The translations under genes and the position numbers were made by a program. The notes below the pieces were generated by a model. That model was not told the DNA's origin and did no database searches. It saw only the letters and a program-made list of their open reading frames with translations. Shown one piece after another: positions 1 to 9,596 of a stretch of 64,000 nucleotides of DNA (position 1 is the first letter of the stretch; each line of letters opens with the position of its first letter). The DNA is from Aquarana catesbeiana. Lineage: Eukaryota; Chordata; Amphibia; Anura; Ranidae. The stretch lies in NCBI RefSeq assembly GCF_042186555.1, contig NC_133334.1, positions 18,929,018-18,993,017 of the forward strand, given 5' to 3'.

Positions 1-170
1 AGGAAGGGGGTGAAAGTGCCCGGTAAGCAAGTGGTTGCCTCTCCTTTTCACACATTTTTCTTTGGGTACAGCGTCGCACGGCCGCGCAATTGTCAGTTAA
101 AATAACGCAGTGCCGTATCGCAAAAAAAATGGCCTGGACGTGAGGTGGGTGGGTGGGGGGGGGGGGTTGG
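1..170 (-). repeat. Fragment of ranid-type dispersed repeat, minus strand
   Basis: The reverse complement of the stretch around 50-137 matches the start of the repeats at 14572 and 16742, including the shared block ACTGACAATTGCGCGG and a GGGCCATTTTTTGCG-like segment. It is cut off by the window edge. Positions 171-262 hold only a G-rich run and nothing I recognise. Confidence 0.75.
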
Positions 171-375
171 GGGGGTTAAATCTTCCCAAGGACAAGTGGA
201 TAATACCACTTTAAGGGTGGTATTCCAATGCACAATACTTACAGGTCCTTAGTGATTAGATACCGTATTTATCGGAGTATAACACTCACATTCATTTTAA
301 GAGGGAATTTTTAGGAAACAACATTTAATTTTAAATAAGGAACTTTGAAGAAAAAATAGGGTCAGTGACCATCTG

Positions 376-1205
376 CAGCCTCACAATGCCATCAATGCAG
401 CCTCATCAGTCCACATCAATGCAGCCTTATCAGTCCACATCAATGCAGCCTCACCATTGAATGAATGATTTGTATAGCGCTGCCATTGCCATCAATGCAG
501 CAGCCTCACCATTGAAATCAATGCAGCAGCCTCACCATTGCCATCAGTGCAGCAGCCTCACCATTGCCTTCAATGCAGCAGCCTCACCATTGCCTTCAAT
601 GCAGAAGCCTCCCAATTCCCATCAATGCAGCAGCCTCACCATTGCCACCAGTGCAGCAGCCTCACCATTGCCTTCAATGCAGAAGCCTCACCATTGTCCC
701 CAGTGCAGCAGCCTCACCATTGCCTTTAATGCAGCAGCCTCACCATTGCCATCAATGCAGCAGCCTCACTATTGCCATCAATGCAGCAGCCTCACCATTG
801 CCTTCAATGCAGAAGCCTCACCATTGCCATCAATGCAGCAGCCTCACCATTGTCCCCAGTGCAGCAGCCTCACCATTGCCTTTAATGCAGCAGCCTCACC
901 ATTGCCATCAATGCAGCAGCCTCACCATTGCCATCAATGCAGCAGCCTCACCATTGCCATCAATGCAGCAGCCTCACTATTGCCATCAATGCAGCAGCCT
1001 CACCATTGCCTTCAATGCAGAAGCCTCACCATTGCCATCAATGCAGCAGCCTCACCATTGCCTTCAATGCAGAAGCCTCACCATTGCCATCAGTGCAGAA
1101 GCCTCACCATTGCCTTCAATGCATTAGCCTCACCATTGCCTTTAATGCAGAAGCCTCACCATTGCCATCAATGCAGAAGCCTCACCATTGCCTTCAGTGC
1201 AGCCT
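376..1205. repeat. 26-bp minisatellite
   Basis: About 30 head-to-tail copies of a 26-bp unit containing GCAGCAGCCTCACCATTGCC. Single-base variants (CAG/AAG, CCATCA/CCTTCA) recur in patches. Because 26 is not divisible by 3 and the unit has no stop, all three plus frames stay open and show the same 26-residue period. These reading frames are repeat artefacts. Confidence 0.95.
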
Positions 1206-1227
1206 GATTGATGACCATCTGCAGCCT

Positions 1228-1425
1228 AGAGGGGGCAGGGAGAGGGGCGGGACGAGCGCCGACAGATTACCTACAGTGAGAATCTCCTATGATAGACAGA
1301 ACAGTGGTCCAATGGCAGCCCAGGAGACGGGACTTCCTATTACAGAGGCCACCAAATAAACAGGAGATTCTCACTGTATGTAATCTGACGGCGCTCGTCC
1401 CACCCCCCTCCCTGTCCCCTCCGAG
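1228..1425. repeat. Inverted repeat, arms of about 58 bp
   Basis: The left arm (about 1228-1290) and right arm (about 1362-1425) are near-perfect reverse complements; both contain GGGACGAGCGCCG and CAGTGAGAATCTCCT. The loop is about 70 bp. It lies between the 26-bp array and the right end of the host transposon. Confidence 0.8.
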
Positions 1426-1511
1426 GCAGCTAAAACTGAAGTATTGGTGCATAACACGCACACGCTATTTGCACCCGAAAAAGTGAGTGTTATACACCAA
1501 TAAATACAGTA

Positions 1512-2600
1512 ATTCGGTCATTCGGATATCGGGCATAAATATGGGAAGTTTTTTTTTTTTTTTTTTTTTTGTTCGTTTTGCTGGATTCTATCATCAGTCA
1601 AAATTCAGTTCCAGCTGAACTGGTCCTCAAATGCGCCCTTAGAAGAAATAAATAAATAAATAAAAATCAATCACATTCATAGCACAGGCTACACAGGCGA
1701 CACATTGCAAACACTCCGGAGAAATGCAATTTTATTTTATTCTTTTCACCCCAGGAACAATACACCGGTTTTATGAGCGCTATTGATTGGAGCATAGCTC
1801 CCTGCCTCTTTGGATATTTCATTTTCACTTAGCCCGTCTTAAATTACTCGAAAGTTGCTCCATTCAGCAAATGCATTCCTATATCTTTCAAATGAGAGAA
1901 CATGTACCGAGGCCCTGGGTCATTACTCATCGGCGGTCTACGCTTTAGTCCGGCCCGGAGTTCCGTGGTAAAGACTCTGAAGATCATTTCCGTCAAGCCG
2001 CCCAGAAAATATCGCGGCAAATTAAAAGCCAATACTCCATTCAGAGGTCCAGATTGACCAGGGATTAGAGGCCGCTGGCTGAATCTCCCGCGGTGAATAA
2101 AATGTGACAGGGCTAAATACATTTGCCTCTCCGTGCGCGCCTCGCAGCCCCCCCCCGCCCCGCTATCGAATCAAATCATACAACACATGCATGGTATATG
2201 AAAGTCCTATGCCGACCGGTAATACCTGGAGGTCGTTGGTTAAGAAATGCAACCGCTTGCTTCATGTCTGCCGGGGACGATAACGCTTTCCGTATTCAAG
2301 AAATGCACAACAGGAAAAGGCAATCCCATCTTCCCAGCCCAGATAAAGTCAATTACAGAATGTGTGAATTTTTTATAAACCATGTATGTGCCAAACAGGC
2401 ATTGCAAAACGATGGCTGTTCTGGACAGGACTAGGGCCGCTATTCATTGGAAATGTTAATCTCGTTCCGAAACATTGCAAACTCCGGTCTGAAAAGCTAG
2501 AACTGAACATTTATGCATAAATATATGTGCGTAGCGGAAATTATAACCATGTCATTACCATGCATGGCTCTTTAGAGTCAGTAGGGGGTCTATTTATATT
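1512..2600. other. No recognised feature
   Basis: Apart from a poly-T run at about 1550-1570, this stretch shows no tandem structure, transposon ends or coding signature that I recognise. It may be single-copy DNA. The open frames here are short and lack motifs. Confidence 0.5.
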
Positions 2601-2616
2601 GTTCAATTATAAACCA

Positions 2617-3098
2617 GTACAGGGCTGGACCAATTGGACTGTCAGACTGGCAACCCCGTACTAGCACAACTTTTATTTAGCCCGGTCTTCTCCTCTAATT
2701 ACTGCTAGGAACCTAAGCCCTGATGAAGGGGGAGTTCTGAGCCCCTGAAACGCGTCGCCTTTCTCCTTTTGACCTCTTGTCATGTGAAACAAAGACTTAA
2801 TGGACTCGTGGCAACCCTCAGTAACTTGCAGAGCCGCTCCAATTGCCCTTCAATGCTGTCACTCTGGTGATTCACAACTAGAACTGGGTGACCTTAATGA
2901 TTAAGCCCCAGGAGTGCGGTGAAATGTGTCAGTGGGCGTGGCCTAGGAGGAATTAAGGCTGGGGCCATTTTCACATTATATCACATGCTGAGCCAGTGGT
3001 GTGCTGCATCCATCATACTATACAACTTCATAGACTCATTTTAAGATCGGTGGTGCTCTCATCCTTTTCTACATTCTTTAGAATGCTCTGGGGACTCC
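2617..3098 (+). repeat. Dispersed repeat region containing hammerhead-type sequence
   Basis: The stretch 2619-2655 (GGGCTGGACCAATTGGACTG) recurs in diverged form at 3629-3668 after the 33-bp array. The part at 2900-2960 (TTAAGCCCC ... GTGTCAGTGGGCGTGGCC) resembles 62285-62330. The best hammerhead core of the window is at 2715-2761. Confidence 0.55.
2715..2761 (+). ncRNA. Hammerhead ribozyme-like motif 1
   Basis: The conserved core is complete: CTGATGA (2720-2726), a 5-bp helix II (AGGGG 2727-2731 with CCCCT 2742-2746, 10-nt loop), GAAA (2747-2750) and the short palindromic helix III ACGCGT, ending in the cleavage triplet GTC (2754-2756). Helix I is AAGCC/GCCTT with four of five pairs. Very short helix III is known for hammerheads of Penelope-like retroelements and retrozymes, which are thought to act as dimers. 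Self-cleavage is inferred from the motif only. Confidence 0.7.
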
Positions 3099-3627
3099 CA
3101 AGGATATCCGGGCTGACAGAACCCCCCGCCCCAAGGATATCTGAGCTAACAGAACCCCCCACCCTAAGGATATCCGAGTTGACAAAACCCCCCGCCCCAA
3201 GGATATCTGAGCTGACAGAACCCCCCGCCCCAAGGATATCTGAGCTGACAGAACCCCCCGCCCCAAGGATATCTGAGCTGACAGAACTCCCCACCCAAAG
3301 GATATCCGGGCTGAAAGAACCCCCACCCCAAGGATATCCGTGCTGAAAGAACCCCCCGCTCCAAGGATATCCGAGCTGGCAGAACCCCCGGCCCCAAGGA
3401 TATCCGAGCTGACAGAACCCCCCCCCCCAAGGATATCCGAGCTGAGAGAACTCCCCACCCAAAGGATATCCAAGCTGACAGAAGTCCCCACCCAAAGGAT
3501 ATCTGGGCTGACAGAACCCCCCACCCCAAGGATATCCGAGCTGAGAGAACTCTCCACCCCAAGGATATCCAGGCTGACAGAACCCCCCGCCCCAAGGATA
3601 TCCAGGCTGACAGAACCCCCCCAGCAG
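3099..3627. repeat. 33-bp minisatellite with a GGATATCC palindrome in most units
   Basis: About 16 units of 33 bp, with AAGGATATCCGAGCTGACAG followed by a C-rich tail. Many units carry the 8-bp palindrome GGATATCC. The unit is divisible by 3, so frames stay open on both strands with an 11-residue period (RISELTEPPAP); I do not regard these as genes. Confidence 0.95.
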
Positions 3628-3735
3628 GAGTAAAGGGCTGGGCCAATTTGGCTGTCTAACTGGCAATCAACACGTTGGAGTGAAATAGACTCGTGGTACA
3701 CTCATCCTTTTTCAAGACTACTCTAGGAATCCCCA

Positions 3736-4709
3736 TGTCAGAACCCGGATCCGAACATGCAACCTCTGCTGTGTCTGGCAGTATCTCTGCTTGCTGAGCT
3801 ACCTGAGATGCTGGACAGCTCCCTGACTGATGCCTTATGCCGCGTACACACGACCGGACTTTACGGCATACTTTGCCCGGCGGACTTTTCGACGGACTTT
3901 ACGACGGACTTTCCAAATGAACAGACTTGCCTACACATGATCAACCAAAATCTGACGGATTTGTACGTGATGACGTACGACCGGACTAAAACAAGCAGGA
4001 TCATAGCCAGTAGCCAAAAGCTGCCCTAGCGTCGTTTTTTGTCCGTCGGACTAGCATACAGACGAGCGGACTTTTCGACCGGACTCGAGTCCGTCGGATA
4101 GATTTGAAACATGTTTCAAATCTAAGTCCGTCAAACTTTTGACAAAACAAAGTCCGCTGAAGCCCACACACGATCGAATTGTCTGACGAAATCCGGTACG
4201 CCGAACCAAGTATGCCGTAAAGTCCGATCGTGTGTACGTGGCATTAGACAACCTTGCCTTGTTTTGTTCCTCTCAAACCTTGAACCCTTTGCTAGTTCCA
4301 TGAACTTCCTATTTAGGCTGTGCCTTTGCACTTCCTGTTTGCCAGATTATTGTGCTCTCTCCAGCTGATATCTTTCTTCGTTGCGTACCTGCAGCTTCAC
4401 TTATCTCCACTACCACTCGTTATCAACCTTTGGCTTGTTCGTGGACTACGCTCCTGCTTGATCCCTACCTGCTATATCCGCCATTGGATCTCGTCTTGTT
4501 CACCTCTTAGTGGGGTGATCCTGAGGACCATGACCTTGTACTGACATGCAGCAAAACCCATCTCCACCATCAGGAGTTTTGGTGAACACTGGTTAGTGAC
4601 TAGACCCTGCACCTTGGGTGAGCCCAGCTCATCTGCCAGGGTGACCTGCTTTTTTACTCATCCTACTGCTATAGCTACTGGTCTCTGAGCCTGACACCTG
4701 ACCGTGACA
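3736..4709 (+). mobile_element. Possible solo LTR, interrupted by a MITE
   Basis: The block starts TGTCAGAACC and ends GACCGTGACA, giving the TG...CA form of an LTR. Its pyrimidine-rich middle resembles the two better supported LTRs of this window in style. No matching 5-bp target duplication was found at these exact ends, so the boundaries and the identity are tentative. Confidence 0.35.
3838..4243. mobile_element. Harbinger-type MITE, TSD TTA
   Basis: Terminal inverted repeats: left TGCCGCGTACACACGACCGG, right ending CGATCGTGTGTACGTGGCA. Both sides also share the subterminal GGACTTTACGGCATAC segment. TTA flanks both ends (3835-3837 and 4244-4246), the target preference of PIF/Harbinger elements. 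Length is 406 bp with no coding capacity. The GGAC/GTCC motif recurs many times inside. Confidence 0.9.
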
Positions 4710-5190
4710 CCTTGACTGATAGAGCTGCCTCTAAAGTTTTGATTTCAAGCCCTCTACTTTCCAGCTTTTGGGTTCATCACTCTACCAACACATCTAGTGT
4801 CCAAACCCTGTACCTGCCACTTTAGTTGGGTGTCATTCAACCTCGTTCCCTTATAATGGTGTAGAAACATTTGTCTTTAATTTTATTTTTAGGGTTATTT
4901 AATTGTTTCCATTGGAAATCCCAATGGTCTATTAGGCTGCGGTCATATGTAGAAAGAGAAAAGCCGCATTTGATCCATCAATGTTACAAGAAACCAGTGC
5001 ATGACCTACATACTGCATTGTTTCTATAGGTGGAACATTGAAGTGATTATTAATAAAACTCTCTAATGAAGGGAGCGCAGTAAATAGGTCACGGTGTTAC
5101 TGATGGCAATTTTATTTACGTTTTAGAATGAAATATATTCAGAGATAATTGAAGACTTTTTCCGGGAAACATTTCAGTTAGGTTCTATGG
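4710..5190. other. No recognised feature
   Basis: No tandem array, inverted termini or coding signature was seen in this stretch. Confidence 0.5.
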
Positions 5191-5326
5191 CAGTGATGGC
5201 AAACCCTGGCACCCCAGATGTTTTGGAACTACATTTCCCATGATACTTAACTACACTGCAGAGTGCATGAGCATGATGGCAAATGTAGTTCCAAAACATC
5301 CGGGGTGCCAAGGTTCGTCATCACTG
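5191..5326. mobile_element. Palindromic hAT MITE, 8-bp TSD
   Basis: The ends are CAGTGATGGC and its inverse, GTCATCACTG, and the arms are complementary for about 50 bp (GTTTTGGAACTACATTTCCC). The flanks TTCTATGG and TTCTAGGG are an 8-bp duplication with one mismatch, typical of hAT elements. A second copy lies at 37890-38024. The terminal CAGTGATGGCGAACC recalls the SPIN-type hAT ends as I remember them. Confidence 0.9.
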
Positions 5327-5447
5327 TTCTAGGGAGTAGGAGGTAGTGGGCTATGCTAAAAAAGTTCCAAGCCTTTCTCTCTTGTCATGTTGATGAAAAT
5401 GTGTCTTCGCTGTGCTATAAACGGTTTGTCTGTAAAAAGGACTCTAA

Positions 5448-5745
5448 GGGCTCGTTGACACTTAAGGCAGCCCTTGCCGCCCCTCTGAAAATTGGATCAC
5501 TTTCCAGAGGATGATTGACAGGCAGCTTGAAGCAATATGTGGCCTCCTGCACGTGGTGGCACGGTGGTTGCAACACAGCCCTATTCAATTGAATGGGTCA
5601 CATTCAGCGATGGTACTCCTGCTGAACATGAGAGGGAGTATCATTTTTTATCACTTCCTGTGTACATCCCTATCTGACTGCTAGGGTTAAGGGGAGCAAG
5701 CAAAACCTTTGCCTATTTTTACTACCCCCCCCGTGTCAAGTGAGA
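5448..5745. mobile_element. Possible MITE
   Basis: The left end GGGCTCGTTGACACTT after TAA and the right end CCCGTGTCAAGTGAG are roughly inverted. No clean target duplication is visible on the right. It resembles other Harbinger-like MITEs in this window that start with a CA-rich GGGC end. Confidence 0.4.
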
Positions 5746-6183
5746 AAAAGCCAAAGGGTCTTTTCAGTGCAGCTCTAAACCAAAATACAATGATCACCCA
5801 GAACATTCTGACCAATGACAGGTAAAGTGAATAACACTTATTATCTTGTTACAAGTCTAAAAGTGGGTATGATATATTAGACATCAAGTGAACACGTTAT
5901 CCTTAAAGTTGATGTGTTGAAAGCAGAACATTTTTTAAAAAGCATAAGAATTTGAGGGACTTTGACAAGGGGCCAAATTGTAATGTCTAGACGACTGGGT
6001 CAGAGCAACTCCAAAACTGCAGCTCTTGTGGGATGTTCCCAGTCTGCAGTGGTCAGGACCGACCAAATGTGGTCCAAGGAAGGTGAACCGGTCAACAAGT
6101 GACAGGGTTATGGGCAACCAAGGCTCATTGATGGAGGTGAGGGGGGGGGGCTCATTGATGGAGGTGGGGGGGAAAGGGTCATT

Positions 6184-6871
6184 AGAAAAAAGGAAGGGGG
6201 GGGAGTAAAAATACCCAGGAGAACGAAACAGATGGACTTTGTAGGCACCAATCATAAAAATCAATGTAAACTTTTACTTATACACAAATTTAAAAAGAAT
6301 CACATAAACGTAAACATTTTTTAAAAAACGCAGTACATTGCGGAAATTGGTATTATATGTCACTACATAAATGTATGAGAACGGATCGGGGAATAGCCCC
6401 TATACCAGAGGGAGGGATAAACCCCTTCCGTTCCCATTAAATAACCTCAAACTGATATAGCTCGGTATGGCTCTACACGTTTCGCAAATTTGAATGCTTC
6501 TTCAGGAGCTTGTTTGGGTTACCAGCCAGAGTAAATGGATCCGTCTTCAGATCAGGTAGAGGTTATGGATAATTGAAAAGCCATGCATTCAGAGACAAAG
6601 CCTCCAATGACGAAGGTGCATAAGGGAATCCAGAGACTGTAATCTTGTAGGGTAATACAGGTGAGCAGGTCTTGTAAACAGCATAAATCAGCTACTTGCT
6701 TGTAAACCTTGCACAAAATAGATCTTGACTAACATGGCTGCAATAGAGCTCTGATCCTATCCCAGCAAGGAGCTATCTAATAAGCTCCCAGGACCGCCAT
6801 CAGACAGCTTGTTTTGTTCAACAGGTGACACCCAGGCATCAGAGCACCATGGAGGGTAGTGGCGTTAGAAA
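6184..6871 (-). mobile_element. Retroposed element carrying a hammerhead motif, 14-bp TSD
   Basis: The 14-bp direct repeat GGGAAAGGGTCATT flanks the insertion (6170-6183 and 6872-6885). Such a length is typical of target-primed insertion rather than of Tc1 (TA), hAT (8 bp) or Harbinger (3 bp) elements. A minus-strand hammerhead motif lies at 6470-6509. No long reading frame is present, so it is probably non-autonomous or truncated. Confidence 0.75.
6470..6509 (-). ncRNA. Hammerhead ribozyme-like motif 2
   Basis: On the minus strand: helix I 5' strand GCTC, core CTGAAGA (6505-6499), helix II with GCA/TGC pairs, GAAA (6483-6480), short helix III ACGTGT and cleavage triplet GTA, then helix I 3' strand GAGC. 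All four helix I pairs closest to the core are intact. All core bases fit the CTGANGA/GAAA consensus; H17 is A. Confidence 0.7.
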
Positions 6872-7711
6872 GGGAAAGGGTCATTGATGAAGGTGGGAAT
6901 AGAAGGCTCATTGATGGAGGCGGGGAGGGGGAGGCTCATTGATGGAGGTGGTGAGGGGTAGGCTCATTGATGGAGGTGGGGAGGGAAAGTTAATTGATGA
7001 AGGTGGGGAGGGAAGGCTCATCGATGTAGGTAGGGAGAAAAGGCTCATTGATTGAGGTGGGGAGGGAAGGCTCATTGATTGAGGTGGGGAGGGAAAGTTA
7101 ATTGATAAAGGTGGGGAGGGAAGGCTTATTAATGGAGATGGGGGAGGGAAGGCCCACTGATAGAGGAGGGGGGTTCTCATTGATGGAGGTGGGGAGGGAA
7201 AGTTAATTGATAAAGGTGGGGAGTAAAGGCTCATTGATGGAGGTGAGGAAGAGAAGGCTCATTGATGGAGATGTACTGGGAAGACTGGCCCATGCAGTCC
7301 AATCCAATAAAAGAGTTACTGGAGCTCAAATTGCTGAAAAAGTGAATGCTGGTTCTGATAGAAAGATGTCAGAACACAAAGAGCATTGCAGTTTGTTGTG
7401 TATGGGGCCACGTAGTCAGGGTGCTCATGCTGACACGTGTCAACAGCCAAAAGCGCCTACAATGGGCACGTGAGCTTTAGAACTGGACCACGGAGCAAGG
7501 GAAGAAGGTGGCTGGTCTGATGAATTCAAGAATGGTTTAAGGAACACAACAAATGTTTGAGGAGTTAACTGGGCCTCCAAATTCTCCAGACCCCAATCCA
7601 ATCAAGCATCTGTGGGTAATGCTGGAAAAACAAGTCTGATTCATGGAGGCCCCATCTCACAGCTTACAGAACTTAAATAATCTGCTACTGATCCATAGTA
7701 ATTTCAACCTC

Positions 7712-8048
7712 TGAAGGTATGCTGTTGGATCTGGCACCAAGCTGTCAGTAGCAGATAGCAGACAAATTATACCCAAGCTCAACGCGTTTCGGCTGTTAAG
7801 AAGGGTGCATTAGTTGTATCAGTGTGTTTCAGTATGTAGGCAATAAAGCTTCTGATTTTACAGACTACACCGAGTTACCTGCTGGAATTTTACTACGGAT
7901 CAGATCATTGGAGTGCAGGAGCACTGCAGCCAGAGCACCAGTCTTCAGCCATCAGAAGCTGAATTTGCAGTAGAACTTGAGTATTGTTTGTCTGCTACCT
8001 GCTATGAATGGCTTGGTTCCAGATACAACAGCATACCTTCAGAGGTCT
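7712..8048. repeat. Inverted duplication of a Tc1 3' segment around a hammerhead-family sequence
   Basis: About 60-70 bp at 7712-7781 (CCTCTGAAGGTATGCTGTTG) is the reverse complement of 7980-8048. The loop contains ACGCGTTTCGGCTGTTAAG (7782-7800), the minus-strand GAAACGCGT block of the hammerhead family with a decayed CTGANGA core. Confidence 0.75.
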
Positions 8049-8169
8049 AGCAGGGTTCATGCCTTGATGGGTCAGGGCTGTTTTGGCAGCAAAAGGGGGA
8101 CCTACTTAATATAAGGTGGGTGGTCAAGTTATGGTGTGCAGTCATAATGTTATGGCTGATCAGTGTCTA

Positions 8170-8957
8170 CTTACCACCTACACCCGGATCTCAGCATGGA
8201 GAGGAATCGATTATCTGCATAGACAGGTAGAAGCAGCTGCTGAATTTAAAATGCATTAAATAATAAAAAAGAGAGCAGCTTCCCTTTCATTTTCTTCTGG
8301 CTCCTGGAAGGACGTCTGACTAGCTTGGCATGGCGTAGCATGTACGTGCCCTGGGTGAAATTCACTCGGCTGTAACTGTACACCTTCAGCGTAATTTAGT
8401 TGCCAAATAAACCTCGTGTTTACTCAGAAAGGCATTAGAAAAGGTCAGGCGGGATGTTAGCACACAAGCTTTTAAAAACTAAAATGCATTATTAATAGAG
8501 CAGAATTCAGGTGATCATTTCATAGGACGCAAAACACCCATCTAAACAAAAGGCCATTTGTCATGCCGATGACTCTCCGACCCCCACAATGGATGACTTT
8601 ACAGCATCAGGTAAATGGCAAAACGCTTCCAAATTTGTTATAAATGATTGCACACGGATGTTAATGCCAAGCACACGGGGCGTGATTGGTTGTTTTAATT
8701 AAAACTTTGAATGTTAAAGATCAGGCAACTGCTTAAAGGGGAAGTGTAATACTTTCTGGCAAATTCTACTATTATTTTGTTATTATTTCTTTCTCCACCA
8801 CCCACCCGCCATATTGTATTCCTTACTTTCTTTCTAACCCTATCTGGTTTTGAGCAACGAAGTACTTCTGGAACACTGGAAACACGCTTCACTGGAGGTT
8901 CAAATAGACTTCAGAAAGCTGCCACCCAAACGTAATCAATTCATTAGGAAATATCTA
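8170..8957. other. No recognised feature
   Basis: No tandem repeat, transposon end or coding motif was found. It has the look of old, low-copy DNA. Confidence 0.5.
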
Positions 8958-8960
8958 TTA

Positions 8961-9275
8961 GGCCCCATTCACATCTGAGCGTTTTGTAGCTTGAAACCTG
9001 AAGCTACAAAACGCTGCAGGAGGCAAAATCAATTATTCTCTATAGAGATGCTTCACATCTCCACTCCAAAACGCCTGAAGCCAGAAGCTCCAAAACGCCT
9101 GAAGCTCAAACAAGTTCTAGAACTTTTTTTTTAGGCAGATTTGGGCATTTTTCCGCTTTTTACATTGGTGGTGACCTTTTGACCTGTACAAAATCACGGC
9201 GAAACGCGGTAAAAACTCAGCAAAAATGGTGCGACTTTCTGCCTGAAAACGCTATGCACAGGTGTGAATAGGGCC
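8961..9275. mobile_element. Harbinger-type MITE, TSD TTA
   Basis: Termini GGCCCCATTCACATCTGAGC and GCACAGGTGTGAATAGGGCC are inverted, with TTA on both sides (8958-8960 and 9276-9278). Internal repeats of AAAACGCCTGAAGC and AAAACGC are present. 315 bp, non-coding. Confidence 0.9.
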
Positions 9276-9278
9276 TTA

Positions 9279-9596
9279 GGCATACTCAAAGTCATGGCGC
9301 TGTAATACGCAATGTTATCAACCATGGCTTCCATGGATGATTCTTGATGTTTTTTTTGCTCTTAGAAAAATTTAGAGAGCGCAAAGAAGAAAAATAAGAA
9401 AGGTGGGGAAAGATAGAACTCAATAAAGTGTAGTTTTAACTCAAAGATGGAGGCAGTTATATTTAATAATATATCGATGGAAAAAAAAATTTAAATTACC
9501 CACATCTAGTAGGGTTGTCGACTTGTAGTAATCCATTGGTTTGGCCTGCAATCTGAGGTTAAGCTTGTGGAGCTTGTGTTGTTCCACATAGATCTT
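9279..9596. other. No recognised feature
   Basis: AT-rich DNA with several homopolymer runs; nothing identified. Confidence 0.5.

Larger units (their letters stand above)
263..1509. mobile_element. Non-autonomous DNA transposon, TA target site, carrying a satellite
   Basis: The ends are inverted copies: the left begins CCGTATTTATCGGAGTATAA and the right, read in reverse complement, begins CTGTATTTATTGGTGTATAA. Both continue into CACTCAC, and each end is flanked by TA. The interior holds a 26-bp satellite and a hairpin at 1228-1425, with no transposase. The terminal logic matches the element at 18635-19585. The superfamily is not determined; a TA duplication fits Tc1/mariner-like elements but other groups are possible. 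Confidence 0.75.
6121..7266 (+). repeat. 27-bp minisatellite inside the Tc1 element, split in two
   Basis: Units of about 27 bp built on GGCTCATTGATGGAGGTGGG occupy 6121-6183 and about 6882-7266. The unit matches the transposase segment that continues on both sides (AAGGCTCATTGATG upstream; CATTGATGGAGATGTACTGG leading into the downstream coding remnant), so the array appears to be an in-place amplification of transposon sequence. The gap is the insertion at 6184-6871. Confidence 0.9.
5784..8169 (+). mobile_element. Degenerate Tc1-like transposon, expanded by a satellite and insertions
   Basis: The left end (ATACAATGATCACCCAGAAC) and right end (ATGGCTGATCAGTGTCTA) are diverged inverted repeats of a Tc1-like family I recognise. 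Transposase remnants run along the plus strand: about 5950-6120 (DNA-binding N-terminal part), 7280-7530 (linker up to the first catalytic region) and 7530-7700 (a region ending in the PDLNPIEHLW-like motif). The reading frame is destroyed by stops and frameshifts. The middle is replaced by a 27-bp array, which is interrupted by a 688-bp hammerhead element (6184-6871). Near the 3' end is an inverted duplication at 7712-8048. The catalytic section is missing between GATGAATTC and AAGAATGGTT (about 7520-7535), exactly as in the copy at 27146. Confidence 0.85.

Noticed and set aside
461..1359. Three overlapping frames encoding a histidine/cysteine-rich repeat protein
   Set aside because: All three frames give the same 26-residue repeat, as a 26-bp satellite must. 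The CxxC-like spacing is a by-product, not a zinc-finger protein.
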